64,000 nt of DNA from Oenococcus sp. UCMA 16435 (lineage in GTDB: Bacteria > Bacillota > Bacilli > Lactobacillales > Lactobacillaceae), in contig CP030868.2 of assembly GCA_004010835.2 (NCBI GenBank), positions 558,001 to 622,000 on the forward strand, given 5' to 3'. This document shows positions 1 through 9,569 of this stretch, one piece after another. A program made the translations under genes and the position numbers. Below the pieces are notes generated by a model that saw only the letters and a list, made by a program, of their open reading frames with translations, did not search any database and had not been told where the DNA came from. Position 1 is the stretch's first letter. Each line of letters starts with the position of its first letter.

Positions 1-42
1 AAAAACGCTTTAAGTCATTAATTTTTGAAACTTGGCTTGGCA

Positions 43-369
43 TTAAAAATGTTGAAAATCCTCAATCGCCTGAACGATAATTGTTGCTCCACCGATTTCA
101 ACTTCAATCGGCTGACCAATGGTATCAATACTCATATCCAAGCCAACTGGCGGGGTGACGAATTGCTTACGTGTTTTGGAATGTTCTTTAATGATTCCGA
201 TCGTTGTGTTGACTTCATCATCTTTAACAGCAATCAGGAAAGTCGAATTTCCAGAACGTAAAAATCCGCCAGCAGAAGCCAAACGGGTCGCACGAATATT
301 ATGCTCTACTAGAGCGTTGGCAACTGAAGAAGCATCCTTGTCTTGTACAATTGCAGTAATAAGTTTCAT
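43..369 (-). CDS. darA: Cyclic-di-AMP receptor DarA/PstA (PII-like)
   Basis: A PII-like signalling protein of about 108 residues, the usual DarA/PstA/YaaQ length. The family forms trimers that bind c-di-AMP; its downstream partner is unknown. Family landmarks are the start MKLITAIVQ and the glycine-rich GGFLRSGN region near residue 37. I take ATG at 369, which overlaps the tmk stop as ATGA and has AAAGG upstream; a TTG six bases earlier is the alternative. Last gene of the dnaX-recR-yaaL-tmk-darA run, as in other Firmicutes. holB, which often follows, would lie outside the window. Confidence 0.9.
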   Translation of the reverse strand: MKLITAIVQDKDASSVANALVEHNIRATRLASAGGFLRSGNSTFLIAVKDDEVNTTIGIIKEHSKTRKQFVTPPVGLDMSIDTIGQPIEVEIGGATIIVQAIEDFQHF

Positions 370-1007
370 ATCCAACCTTTCAAACTTTCTTGAATTAATT
401 GTAAAGCATTAATAGCTATTTTTTCAGGACTTTGCGTAGCATCAATAACTTTTATCCGATTTGGCTGATCCTTGGCAAGTTGCAAATAGGTCCGCCGAAC
501 TTTTTTATGAAAAATAAGTCGATCTTTGTCCAAACGATTAACTTCATTAACGCGATGCTTCATAATTCTCGAAATTCCAACTTCGCTTGGAAGATCCAGC
601 AATAATGTTAAATTTGGCCGGAGTCCATTAGTAGCAAACTTATTAATTTTGCTAACTGCTTCAATTCCCAATCCACGTCCGCCACCTTGATAGGCAATTG
701 ATGAATCAACAAAGCGGTCCGACAAAACAATTTTTCCTTCTGCCAAAGCCGGTTCAATTTTTTCAACCATATGCTGCGCACGAGCAGCCGCGAACAAAAG
801 AGCTTCTGTACGTCGATTCATTTCCGGATATTTAATCCCTAGGACAATTTTTCGAATTGCCTCGGAAATTCTAACGCCGCCGGGTTCTCTCGTTTCAACC
901 AAATTGTCGCCGAAAATATCTCTAAGAGCCGGCATTAAATTATTCAACAGGCTTGTCTTCCCAGCACCATCCGGTCCTTCAATCGTAATAAAAAATCCCG
1001 TCTTCAT
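366..1007 (-). CDS. tmk: Thymidylate kinase
   Basis: Phosphorylates dTMP to dTDP in the cytoplasm, in the dTTP pathway. 213 residues, normal for the family. The P-loop GPDGAGKTS is at about residues 10-18; the DRFVDSS motif and the glycine-rich QGGGRGLG segment for nucleotide binding follow at about 97-112. The start overlaps the yaaL stop by four bases and the stop overlaps darA, so it is translationally coupled within the replication/repair operon. Confidence 0.96.
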   Translation of the reverse strand: MKTGFFITIEGPDGAGKTSLLNNLMPALRDIFGDNLVETREPGGVRISEAIRKIVLGIKYPEMNRRTEALLFAAARAQHMVEKIEPALAEGKIVLSDRFVDSSIAYQGGGRGLGIEAVSKINKFATNGLRPNLTLLLDLPSEVGISRIMKHRVNEVNRLDKDRLIFHKKVRRTYLQLAKDQPNRIKVIDATQSPEKIAINALQLIQESLKGWI

Positions 1008-1231
1008 TTTCTAATTCCCACATCCTTCAAACGCACTTGACGCATCAGGTAAGCTTGTTTATTTTTAGCCAGCATCGTTCTGGAATGAATAAAGCGTTGG
1101 TTGACATGGCCGGATTGTAAATTACGTTCAGTCTGAAGAGACGCATCATAGTCGTCCTGCAAACGGCTGACCGCGTCAATCAGACTCTGATGAAAGAAAT
1201 CGCTGTATGAAATTTTCTTTCCCCAAATCAT
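1004..1231 (-). CDS. yaaL: YaaL-like DUF2508 small protein
   Basis: A 75-residue, mostly helical, charged protein without signal peptide or membrane segment. Its place between recR and tmk is where Firmicutes carry yaaL (DUF2508), and size and composition fit that family. Function is unknown; association with the recR/tmk operon is the only clue. Both ends overlap the neighbours by four bases, which supports it being translated. Confidence 0.8.
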   Translation of the reverse strand: MIWGKKISYSDFFHQSLIDAVSRLQDDYDASLQTERNLQSGHVNQRFIHSRTMLAKNKQAYLMRQVRLKDVGIRK

Positions 1232-1833
1232 ATTTCCGTCCTCCCATTCACTGCTTGTGTAAGCGTTAATTGATCAGCATAATCAACATTTGTGCCAACC
1301 GAAAGGCCACGTGCCAATCGAGTGACCTTAATTCCGGACGGTCTGATTAAACGGGCTAGGTAAAGAGTCGTTGCCTCGCCTTCCGTCGAAGCATCCAAAC
1401 CAACAATTACTTCTTTAACTTCCGAATGATCAGACAAACGAGTAATTAAACTAGTGATATTGATATCCTCTGGACCACGTCCTTCCATCGGTGATAAGAC
1501 ACCATTTAAAACATGATAAAGTCCACGATAATCATGCGTATTTTCAATTGCCATTTCATCTTGGCTATTTTCAACGACGAAAATTTTGCTTTGGTCACGC
1601 GAATCATCACTGCAAATGACACAAGGATCATCATCTTTAGCAGTAATAAAACCGCAAACCCGACAAAAAGTCAGATCTGATTTACTGGCCGCCAGACTTT
1701 TGGCAAAATTTTTAACATCATCATCAGACATTCCTAATGTGTAAAAAGCTAAACGGGTCGCCGATTTTCGGCCGATACCCGGCAATTTACTATAAGATTC
1801 AATTAACTTCGCAATTGCTTCCGGATACTGCAT
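1228..1833 (-). CDS. recR: Recombination mediator RecR
   Basis: RecR acts with RecO/RecF to load RecA at single-strand gaps. 201 residues, standard length. Visible parts: N-terminal helix-hairpin-helix region ([14 protein letters not shown], about 18-31), a four-cysteine zinc site (CRVC...CVIC, about 57-75) and a Toprim domain ([15 protein letters not shown], about 139-153). Its ATG overlaps the dnaX stop as TAATG. The zinc site here is intact, in contrast to DnaX just upstream. Confidence 0.96.
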   Translation of the reverse strand: MQYPEAIAKLIESYSKLPGIGRKSATRLAFYTLGMSDDDVKNFAKSLAASKSDLTFCRVCGFITAKDDDPCVICSDDSRDQSKIFVVENSQDEMAIENTHDYRGLYHVLNGVLSPMEGRGPEDINITSLITRLSDHSEVKEVIVGLDASTEGEATTLYLARLIRPSGIKVTRLARGLSVGTNVDYADQLTLTQAVNGRTEI

Positions 1834-3611
1834 TACTTATCTTCGTCCTTTACTTTGACAATATCACCAAATAATTTTTTTGCTTTATCAACAACGTCTC
1901 GGTTCTCAGACGATTCAGGCGGTGTCACCTTTGTTTTAGGAGCTTGTGATTCAACAGGATCCGGTAATTGAGTTTCTTGATCAGCTTTATCTTCAATTTT
2001 TTCGCCACGAAGCTTTGCAATATAATTTTTTCTTAGAGTTACCCAATCAGCCTCGCTAATAAAGACTAGTTGATATTTAATCCCAAGTAAATCAAGAAGG
2101 CTTTCAGAAAGTTTTACCACAAAATCCGGTGTCCTGGCAGCCGCCTCGGCTAATTCAGGATGATTAAAAGAGATTATCAATCCTTCCTGACTAGCAGCAA
2201 CCGGTTCGGAATTTTCTGCCAGCATCGAAACGGATTCATCGAAATCAGCGACAATATCCGGCCAAGCATCTTTAACAGCCTGCAGTTGGCTTTTAACTGC
2301 TGCTTCCATCACCTGCCATGCCGAATCATCATCTGTTTTTGCCAAAGAGTTTTCTTCAGTCGATTCCTCATTCTGCGATACAACTTCTTTAGTCTGTTCG
2401 ATCGTCTGATCAGAATTTTCTTTTTCACTGGCAATATCAGTTTGCACTTGAGAGCTATCATCAAAATCAGCGGCCAAACTATCAGTTTGGCTTGCACTGC
2501 TATTAACTGCCACGGCCGAAGAATCGACTGCTGCTTGAGGTACGACAGGAGCTTGTTCAACTTTCTGATGGCCGCTTTCCAAACGAGAAGCAATTTTAAC
2601 GGTAAGAATTTCTAAATACAATTCGGGACGAGTCGTTTGTTTCATTTTCATTAAATTATCAGAAACATCGTCAATTGCCCGCTCGAAAACGGAATTTGAA
2701 AACTCTTTGGACAAATTTTCGATCTTTTTGAAACCGGTTTCGGAAACGAGATCCGGGGCAATTTTAATCAGCATCAAGTTCTTAAGAAGAACTAATAAAT
2801 CTTCTGCGAAACGAATCGGATCCTTACCATCCAACAACAATTTGTGAATATCTTCAAAAGCTTTAGCCGTTTGCTTCTCCAGGACGTGTTGCAAAAATTC
2901 AATTTGTTGATCGATTGGACTGGTACCGGTTATTTTAAAAACATCACTCAATTCGACACGATCGGTTTTTGTAATTGCAACAGCCTGATCAAGAATAGAA
3001 AGAGCGTCACGCAGGCCTCCATCGGAAGCATTGGCAACTATTTTCAAAGCTGACGGATCATAAGCTATTTTTTGATCATCCAAAACGAATTCAAGCCGAT
3101 CAACAATTTGATCGACACCGATTCGGTGAAAATCAAAACGCTGGACCCGGCTTAGAATTGTTGCCGGAATTTTTTGCGGCTCCGTTGTCGCTAAAATGAA
3201 TTTAACCTGTGCCGGCGGCTCCTCAATTGTTTTCAAAAGGGCATTAAAAGCACCTGTCGAAAGCATATGTACTTCATCAATAATATAAATTTTAAATTGA
3301 TACTCGATTGGCGCATAGTTGGCAGCATCACGAAGATTTCTTATTTCATCAACGCCATTATTTGAGGCAGCATCGATTTCAATAATGTCAGAAAAGGTTT
3401 CCCGACCGGTGTCAGCTGGAATGCCCTCGATCTCACGAGCGAAAATTTTCGCGACCGAAGTCTTTCCAGTACCACGCGGCCCGGCAAACAAATAAGCATG
3501 GCCAACCTTGTTGGACTCGAGTGCATTCTCTAAAGTTTGTGCAATGACTGTTTGGCCGACCAAATCATTAAAAGTGCGTGGCCGGTATTGTCGATAAAGT
3601 GCTTTATACAT
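1833..3611 (-). CDS. dnaX: DNA polymerase III subunit gamma/tau, zinc module missing
   Basis: Clamp-loader ATPase of the replicative polymerase. I place the start at 3611 ([11 protein letters not shown], the conserved N terminus); longer reading frames add non-conserved residues. P-loop GPRGTGKTS at residues 44-52, Walker B IIDEVH at 110-115 and arginine-finger motif LSRVQRF. The tau part (about 360-592) is low-complexity and acidic. Unusually, the stretch between P-loop and DIIEIDAAS contains no cysteine and is about a dozen residues shorter than in other bacteria, so the usual four-Cys zinc module is absent; I see no cysteine in the whole protein. A TGTTAGAAT box ends 7 nt before the ATG, with no Shine-Dalgarno. 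Confidence 0.95.
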   Translation of the reverse strand: MYKALYRQYRPRTFNDLVGQTVIAQTLENALESNKVGHAYLFAGPRGTGKTSVAKIFAREIEGIPADTGRETFSDIIEIDAASNNGVDEIRNLRDAANYAPIEYQFKIYIIDEVHMLSTGAFNALLKTIEEPPAQVKFILATTEPQKIPATILSRVQRFDFHRIGVDQIVDRLEFVLDDQKIAYDPSALKIVANASDGGLRDALSILDQAVAITKTDRVELSDVFKITGTSPIDQQIEFLQHVLEKQTAKAFEDIHKLLLDGKDPIRFAEDLLVLLKNLMLIKIAPDLVSETGFKKIENLSKEFSNSVFERAIDDVSDNLMKMKQTTRPELYLEILTVKIASRLESGHQKVEQAPVVPQAAVDSSAVAVNSSASQTDSLAADFDDSSQVQTDIASEKENSDQTIEQTKEVVSQNEESTEENSLAKTDDDSAWQVMEAAVKSQLQAVKDAWPDIVADFDESVSMLAENSEPVAASQEGLIISFNHPELAEAAARTPDFVVKLSESLLDLLGIKYQLVFISEADWVTLRKNYIAKLRGEKIEDKADQETQLPDPVESQAPKTKVTPPESSENRDVVDKAKKLFGDIVKVKDEDK

Positions 3612-3618
3612 TACTAAA

Positions 3619-3627
3619 ATTCTAACA
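3619..3627 (-). promoter_or_regulatory. Extended -10 promoter of dnaX, leaderless arrangement
   Basis: TG-T-TAGAAT read on the minus strand, followed by 7 nt and the dnaX ATG at 3611. Transcription would begin at or next to the start codon. No ribosome binding site is visible between box and ATG. Confidence 0.55.
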
Positions 3628-3640
3628 TTGAGATAAAACA

Positions 3641-3718
3641 AAAACGAGCACAATACCTGACTAGCTTAAGGCTGCTACATTCCTGTCCTGACCTGATTCA
3701 CTAGTGGCATTTGCCCGC
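3641..3718 (-). ncRNA. ffs: Signal recognition particle RNA, small 4.5S type
   Basis: About 78 nt. It contains the SRP domain IV: CAGGTCAGG, then ACA-GGAA-TGT, then AGCAGCC. Against the E. coli sequence the apical stem UCC-GGAA-GGA is replaced by ACA-GGAA-UGU, that is, two compensated base-pair changes around the conserved GGAA tetraloop. The ends GCGGGCA and TGTGCTCG pair with G-U wobble to close the rod. A T-run at the 3' end acts as terminator. Ends are estimated from the -10 box and the T-run. Position next to dnaX is common for ffs in Firmicutes. Confidence 0.92.
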
Positions 3719-3724
3719 TTCTAT

Positions 3725-3754
3725 ATTGTAACGAATTTTATAAAAAACTGTCAA
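3725..3754 (-). promoter_or_regulatory. Promoter of the SRP RNA gene
   Basis: TTGACA, 18-nt spacer, TACAAT on the minus strand. The -35 overlaps the last codons of pepX (stop at 3751). Predicted start is G3718. Confidence 0.75.
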
Positions 3755-6138
3755 AGAATAGGCAAAACAATTTTGCTTTCTTTTAAATCGACTGTATATT
3801 CCTGGATTTTTTTAGGATGCAATGTGTATTGCATGTCGCTAGCAAAAATGAACAAAACGATTTTCGAATCTGCCGTTAAACGATATATTGTTGGTTGAAA
3901 TAATAGTTTTAAATCAAGAAAACAATTTTCATGTATTTGATTAACGATATTCGGTCCTTGAATATTTTGCAAATTAATATGTCCATTGCTAATTAAATGT
4001 TCATCTGCTTTTTTTGAATAAAAATCTCGTAAAGGAATCAAACGATCCTCAAAATTAATCTTGAAATTACGATTCAAAACAACCTTAGTAACTTTACTAG
4101 AGTGATTTTTAGCCCCTATTTCAACCAAAGCCGCCGTTAGCAGACCCGTCTTAGCATTTGTTTTAACCCTTATATTTAACTGAACACGACCATTAATTGT
4201 TGAATCGGCGATTCTTGGCAAATTTATTTTTAAAACCGAACCATCAAAAATTTTATCAGCAGAATAAAAATCCTTTTCATAACTTTCATAATTCGAATAA
4301 TGATTACGATAAATTTCTGTAAGATTATCTTTATAGCTGGCTAGTTTCCTATCGGTTAATTTAGCCAAATTAAATTCCGTTTCGTGCTGCGTTTTAGTCC
4401 AACTATCCTGACTATGCCAGATTTCTGGATCGAGATTGTCTTCAACAATAACTTTGGGAAGAGTCTTTTGAACAGCATTTTCCAATCCAAATAACTCATG
4501 AGTCAACCAGGCGTTGCAAATATCAAGATAATCAAAGGAACGAAGATCGTGTGGACTGATGTGCTGGCCTTGATGAAGAATTACATTCACGTTTTGACCA
4601 CTGTGGTTCGATAATCTAGCAAGAATATTAAAAACATTTATCGGCTTAACATTCCAGTCATTTAAGCCATGGACATATAAACAATCAATTTTGATTTTTT
4701 CTGCTTGATTTAAATAATTTCGTTTATCCCAAAATTTGTTGTAATTTCCGGTTTGACGGTCTTCAGCTTTTTTCATTTCCAACAAACTTTTTTTAAAAAT
4801 CGGTTTAACTTTAAAAATCTGTGATCCGTCAAACCAGCGGGAAAAAGTATCCAAAGCTAAAACATCGGCATCTTCGCCTTGAAAGCCTCCCGGAGCAACC
4901 ACTAAACCATTTTCACGATAATAATCGTACCAAGAAGAGATCGCCGATTCGGAAATAATTGTTTTTAAGCCAACCGGATTACGTGTTGCACAAGCTGTTG
5001 CAAGCGTGCCTAGATAACTTCGACCAGTCATGGCGACAGATCCATTCGACCAGGCTGCCCGAATTGAATTAGAAGCAGATTTATCTGTAAATGCCAGTCT
5101 GTTTCCGCTTAAATATTCAATTGCTGCACAACAAGCCGTTGTCTCATCGGGCCCACCAGATGAACGCAAACCATCAGAACCACGAGTACCCAAACCGCCG
5201 TAGTAGGCAACCGCAAAACCCCGAGCCAAAAAATAATCATTTAAAGGAAACGTTTGAGCACCCGTACTGCTGCTTCTTTGAAAAGATTCTTCTTCGACCA
5301 TTTCCTGCTTTTCTAAAGCCGGCAGTCGATCTTCCTTATCAACAGAACTACCAATTTCAAAACTAAAATCGTCTTTAACCGGCAAGTCGCCTTCCGGACT
5401 ATGAACATCAGCCTGCATATCATTTGTTCCATAAAAATAAGGATTAGCTGTTAAAATTACCGGAACTTTAAAAGCAGCAATCTCTTTTTTCGGCCGAGTA
5501 ATCGTCAATAAAAGCAGGTCGTTTTTTGAATCACGATCTGTATCAATTCGTGTATCAATATATACCGCCTCATTCAAAAGATCTTCTTTTTTAAAAACCG
5601 CTAATGATTTACCAGCGAAAAACAGTGGCTTCGGAATTTGATCGGCAAAACTTTCGACTAAAAAACCGTCATTAACTAAATTGTCAATCAAGCTTAACCC
5701 ATTTGCCGATCGAAGAATCAGAGCATTAAAAATAAAATCAGACAAATTAGTTGAATCAATCGTTGTTGCTTGCAAAACCTGCTGCCCGCTTTCGGTTAAA
5801 AATTGTTTTCCATCAGCAAATTCAAATTCCAAACCTAAATTAAAATCAAGCAATTGGTCAATCGCTAAATAAAAATCTTCAGCCGATATCGAACAGAAAT
5901 CTTGCATCAAATAAGTTAGCAAATCGGTTTTTTCCGTAACTAAAATTGTCTTTTGAGCCTCTTTTTTAGCCTTGGAAGAATGACAATTCGGAAACATTCG
6001 ATCAAAAAAAATTCTTAAATTTTCCTGAAAATTATTTTTAAAAAAATTATCGTCAAATAAATTAATTTTTTTTAATTCATCAAGGGGGTCAAAAAAAGAA
6101 TCATCAGTAAAAGCGTTGTACTTAAAATTATTTTTCAA
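3751..6138 (-). CDS. pepX: Xaa-Pro dipeptidyl-peptidase PepX
   Basis: Removes X-Pro dipeptides from the N terminus of proline-rich peptides; cytoplasmic serine peptidase (S15) of lactic acid bacteria. 795 residues, close to the usual 760-800. The nucleophile motif GRSYLGT is at about residue 369; a histidine in the HQGQHISPHD segment fits the triad. N-terminal helical PepX domain (about 1-190) and C-terminal jelly-roll domain present. The start is TTG at 6138 with AAAGGA eight bases upstream. Monocistronic by position; no signal peptide. Confidence 0.94.
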   Translation of the reverse strand: MKNNFKYNAFTDDSFFDPLDELKKINLFDDNFFKNNFQENLRIFFDRMFPNCHSSKAKKEAQKTILVTEKTDLLTYLMQDFCSISAEDFYLAIDQLLDFNLGLEFEFADGKQFLTESGQQVLQATTIDSTNLSDFIFNALILRSANGLSLIDNLVNDGFLVESFADQIPKPLFFAGKSLAVFKKEDLLNEAVYIDTRIDTDRDSKNDLLLLTITRPKKEIAAFKVPVILTANPYFYGTNDMQADVHSPEGDLPVKDDFSFEIGSSVDKEDRLPALEKQEMVEEESFQRSSSTGAQTFPLNDYFLARGFAVAYYGGLGTRGSDGLRSSGGPDETTACCAAIEYLSGNRLAFTDKSASNSIRAAWSNGSVAMTGRSYLGTLATACATRNPVGLKTIISESAISSWYDYYRENGLVVAPGGFQGEDADVLALDTFSRWFDGSQIFKVKPIFKKSLLEMKKAEDRQTGNYNKFWDKRNYLNQAEKIKIDCLYVHGLNDWNVKPINVFNILARLSNHSGQNVNVILHQGQHISPHDLRSFDYLDICNAWLTHELFGLENAVQKTLPKVIVEDNLDPEIWHSQDSWTKTQHETEFNLAKLTDRKLASYKDNLTEIYRNHYSNYESYEKDFYSADKIFDGSVLKINLPRIADSTINGRVQLNIRVKTNAKTGLLTAALVEIGAKNHSSKVTKVVLNRNFKINFEDRLIPLRDFYSKKADEHLISNGHINLQNIQGPNIVNQIHENCFLDLKLLFQPTIYRLTADSKIVLFIFASDMQYTLHPKKIQEYTVDLKESKIVLPIL

Positions 6139-6206
6139 AATACCATTCCTTTGTAGTTAATGATTTAAGTATAATGAAAAAATTAAATAATTAGCCGATT
6201 TTCAAA

Positions 6207-8948
6207 CTAAGCATGTTTTCTAACCCAAGCCTTCCGCGCTTCTTCAAGTAAAATCATTGGTATAGGAACACAGGCTAGGATAACCCACTCAAGTGGCTTT
6301 AAAGGAGCCGTTTGAAACAAATTTTGCAAAAACGGAACATACATCAATACAATTAAAAGCAAAATTTCAAAGAAAATTCCGAAATCAACGTGGCGGTTGG
6401 AAAAGATTCCAATTTTAAAGACCGAAATTTTTTCTGTCCGCGCATCAATCGCAGCCGAAATCTGGAAGAAAACAATCGCTGCCAGCGTCATCGTTGTCGC
6501 TTCGCGATAATTTATACCAGATGAAACAAGTGACTGTCCGGGCCAGCCGAAGGTCCAGTTGACAAAGAAATAACCAGCAGTCGAAATAATCGATCCCCAA
6601 AGACCATACCAGCCAAAAGCTTTGATTAGAAGATTTTTCGTTAATAAGTGGGCTTTGCGATTACGCGGCGGCTGTTCCATAACACCGGCCTCGATTTTCT
6701 CGGCTCCTAAACCCAAGGCAGGTAGCATATCAGTCCCTAGATCAACCGTTAAAATCTGCATAACTGTCAAGGAAAGCGGAATAATTCCTCCGGAAATTAA
6801 AAACAGGACAGACGGAATAGCTTCCGGCATATTAGAGTTCAAAATATAAAGAAGGAATTTTTGAATATTAGAATAAACGGCTCGTCCTTCTTCGATTGCG
6901 GCGACAATCGAAGCAAAATTATCATCGGTTAAAATCATATCCGCTGCATCTTTAGCAACATCAGTACCGGAAACCCCCATTGCAACACCAATGTTAGCCT
7001 GTTTTAAAGCAGGGGCATCATTAACACCATCACCGGTTGAAGCAACAATATGGCCCATTGATTGAAGAGCTGTGACAATTTGATATTTTTGTTCCGGAGC
7101 AACTCTCGCAAAAATAATCTCGCCGCTGAGGACTTTCTTCAGCTGGTCGGTATTCATCTGACTGAGTTTCTCGCCGGTTACAACCTGAACATTTTCGGAA
7201 ACCAGTCCAATTTTCATGGCGATTGATTTGGCCGTCAGTTCGGAATCACCGGTCACCATGATAATCTTGATTCCGGCCGAATGAGCTTTTTTAACTGCTT
7301 CATAGACTTGCGGACGAGGTGGGTCTGACATTGACGCCAGACCAACAAAAATTAAATGTTCCTCTGTATTATCGATTTTGTATTCTTTTGGATCAATCTT
7401 ATCATCAGTCTCACGATAGGCAAAAGCCAAGGAACGCAGACCGTCGCTTGCGTATTTTCGATTAGCATCAAGAATTTCTTTTTTATCATCATCTGTAATC
7501 GGGCGAACCTTTTGATTGTCCAAAATCTTATCGGTAACTTTAAGTACAAAATCCAAAGCTCCCTTGGTGAAAATAATTCGTTTATTATCAGCAAGCTGAT
7601 GAACTGTACTCATTCTTTGACGACGAGAATCAAAATGGATTTCACGAATCCGTGGCAGTTCCTTTTTCAAAGCAGCAAAATCGATTTCAGATTTTTCAGC
7701 CAAAATCGTTAAAGAAGCCTCGGTCGGAGTTCCGATTATTTTCGGACTGTCTTTTAAAGATTTTGGCGCTTGAACTTCAGTGTCGTTATTAAGGCTGGCA
7801 ATTTTAATTAATTGTTCCAAAGATGGATGTTCGCTTAAAAGAACAGGCTTATTTTTCTCTCGAATTTCACCATTATTGATGTAACCTTCGCCGGAAACTT
7901 CATATTCGGATTCTCTGGTCCAAATATGATTAATTGTCATCTGATTTTGAGTCAGGGTTCCAGTTTTATCAGTGGCAATAACCGTTGTTTCGCCAAGCGT
8001 TTCAACCGAATTAAGGTTTTTAACCAAAGCATTCTTGTGTGCCATTCGTTGAACAGCTTGTGCCAAAGAAAGAGTAACTGTCGGTAAAAGGCCTTCTGGA
8101 ATAAAAGCAACAATCATTCCTAAAGCAAAAATAAAGGATTTTGCAATTGGATTTTGAATCAAAAAAACAGCAGCAGCGAAAAAAACAACTCCAATTGAAA
8201 TCGAAATTATTGATAGTTGTCGAGTCAAGCGATTCAGCTCGATCTGTAGTGGGGAATCTACCCGTTTAGCCGTTTGTGTTAACTGAGCAATTTTGCCAAA
8301 CTCTGTTTTCATCCCGGTTGACAAAGCGATTGCCAAACCCGTACCCACTGAAACAGTCGTTCCAGCATATATCAGATTTCCATAGGCAAACTTGCCCTGA
8401 CCTTTTGAGTAGTCGGGTGATTTGCTAACAAGCATCGATTCACCTGTTAGTGGCGATTCATCAACTTGTAGCTCATCAGTTTCAATCAAACGAGCATCAG
8501 CCGAAATGGAATTGCCCGCTTGTACCGAAAAAATATCCCCGGGAACCATTTTCGTTGCTTCGATTTTCGTTAACTTGCCACCACGATATACACTGGCATA
8601 AGTCGGAAGCATCTTCATTAGTGAATCAGTAGCTTTTTTAGCAGCATATTCCTGCCAAAATGAAAAGAGGCCGTTGATAACATTAACTGCCCAAATCGCA
8701 ATTCCTAGTTCGATAATTCCAGCAAAAACCGCAATGATACCAGATACCCAAAGCAAAATTGCCATCATACTGCTAAACGATTTAAAAAAAGTTTTTATTT
8801 GAGATTCGCCACGAGCCCGGACAATAATATTTGATCCAAATTTCTTCAGCTTCTGGTCAGCTTGGTCCTGGGAGAGACCCACTTTACTAGAATCCAATTG
8901 CTTGTATAACTCTTTCAAGTCAATTTCAGCAAAATCTTTGTCATCCAT
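6207..8948 (-). CDS. P-type cation-transporting ATPase, type II
   Basis: Membrane pump energised by ATP. The phosphorylation motif DKTGTLTQNQ (about residue 325), TGDSELTAKS and GDGVNDAPAL hinge motifs are intact. The TM4 motif PEGLLPTVTLSL and the segment TVDLGTDMLPALGLG in TM6 resemble Na+/K+-type (IIC) rather than Ca2+-only pumps, so Na+, K+ or H+ is possible; the ion cannot be fixed from sequence. About ten membrane helices; 913 residues. I choose ATG at 8948 because GAGGAG lies 10 nt upstream; a TTG 18 bases earlier is the alternative. Confidence 0.9.
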   Translation of the reverse strand: MDDKDFAEIDLKELYKQLDSSKVGLSQDQADQKLKKFGSNIIVRARGESQIKTFFKSFSSMMAILLWVSGIIAVFAGIIELGIAIWAVNVINGLFSFWQEYAAKKATDSLMKMLPTYASVYRGGKLTKIEATKMVPGDIFSVQAGNSISADARLIETDELQVDESPLTGESMLVSKSPDYSKGQGKFAYGNLIYAGTTVSVGTGLAIALSTGMKTEFGKIAQLTQTAKRVDSPLQIELNRLTRQLSIISISIGVVFFAAAVFLIQNPIAKSFIFALGMIVAFIPEGLLPTVTLSLAQAVQRMAHKNALVKNLNSVETLGETTVIATDKTGTLTQNQMTINHIWTRESEYEVSGEGYINNGEIREKNKPVLLSEHPSLEQLIKIASLNNDTEVQAPKSLKDSPKIIGTPTEASLTILAEKSEIDFAALKKELPRIREIHFDSRRQRMSTVHQLADNKRIIFTKGALDFVLKVTDKILDNQKVRPITDDDKKEILDANRKYASDGLRSLAFAYRETDDKIDPKEYKIDNTEEHLIFVGLASMSDPPRPQVYEAVKKAHSAGIKIIMVTGDSELTAKSIAMKIGLVSENVQVVTGEKLSQMNTDQLKKVLSGEIIFARVAPEQKYQIVTALQSMGHIVASTGDGVNDAPALKQANIGVAMGVSGTDVAKDAADMILTDDNFASIVAAIEEGRAVYSNIQKFLLYILNSNMPEAIPSVLFLISGGIIPLSLTVMQILTVDLGTDMLPALGLGAEKIEAGVMEQPPRNRKAHLLTKNLLIKAFGWYGLWGSIISTAGYFFVNWTFGWPGQSLVSSGINYREATTMTLAAIVFFQISAAIDARTEKISVFKIGIFSNRHVDFGIFFEILLLIVLMYVPFLQNLFQTAPLKPLEWVILACVPIPMILLEEARKAWVRKHA

Positions 8949-9098
8949 ATTAATCAAACTCCTCAAACAGTAAAGACCGTAACCACTAAACTAAAATGAT
9001 AGATACCAAAATGAGACAATTTATTAAAATCAGTATTTAATTTACATTGTATATCTCTTTGAGAAACGATTTTTTGATTAACGGTGAAGAATAGCTTC

Positions 9099-9569
9099 TT
9101 ATTGCTTTTGCCTCAGTTTTCTAAAAAAACTCTGCATCAAATCTGTCGATTGGTCGGCCAGAATATTCGGATGCACTTCAACAAAATGATTCGAACGACT
9201 ATCTTCCAGCAAATGATAAAGCGAAGAAACACCACCGAATTTTGGATCAGTTGCACCATAAAACAATTTCGGAATTCTACTCTGAATAATGGCTCCGCAG
9301 CACATAACACAGGGCTCAATAGTCACAAATAACGAGCAATCATTTAAACGCCAGCTGCCCAAATAATGATTGGCAGTTTCGATTACCAGTTTTTCAGCAT
9401 GGGCCGTTGCCATTTTAGACTGTTCTTTTCGATTATGGTCGGCCGCAATCACCTGGCCATTTTTAACCAAAACCGCTCCGATTGGTACCTCTCCTTCGTC
9501 AAAAGCCAGCTGGGCCTGTTTTAAAGCCATTTGCATGAATTCTTCAGTCGTTGCTTGATCGTAAGACAT
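9099..9569 (-). CDS. tadA: tRNA-specific adenosine deaminase TadA
   Basis: Converts A34 to inosine in tRNA-Arg(ACG). 156 residues. Zinc-dependent deaminase motifs are complete: HAE with catalytic glutamate (about residue 57-59) and PCVMC (about 87-91). The start overlaps the stop of the RsmC-like gene by 26 bases, suggesting coupled translation. Confidence 0.95.
   Translation of the reverse strand: MSYDQATTEEFMQMALKQAQLAFDEGEVPIGAVLVKNGQVIAADHNRKEQSKMATAHAEKLVIETANHYLGSWRLNDCSLFVTIEPCVMCCGAIIQSRIPKLFYGATDPKFGGVSSLYHLLEDSRSNHFVEVHPNILADQSTDLMQSFFRKLRQKQ

Noticed and set aside
119..412. Plus-strand frames opposite darA, dnaX, rplL, rplK and others
   Set aside because: They are antisense to strongly conserved genes, have no ribosome binding sites and no recognisable protein features.
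1256..1271. cre-like TGTAAGCGTTAATT in recR
   Set aside because: Inside a coding region, far from a promoter, and the 3' half does not match.
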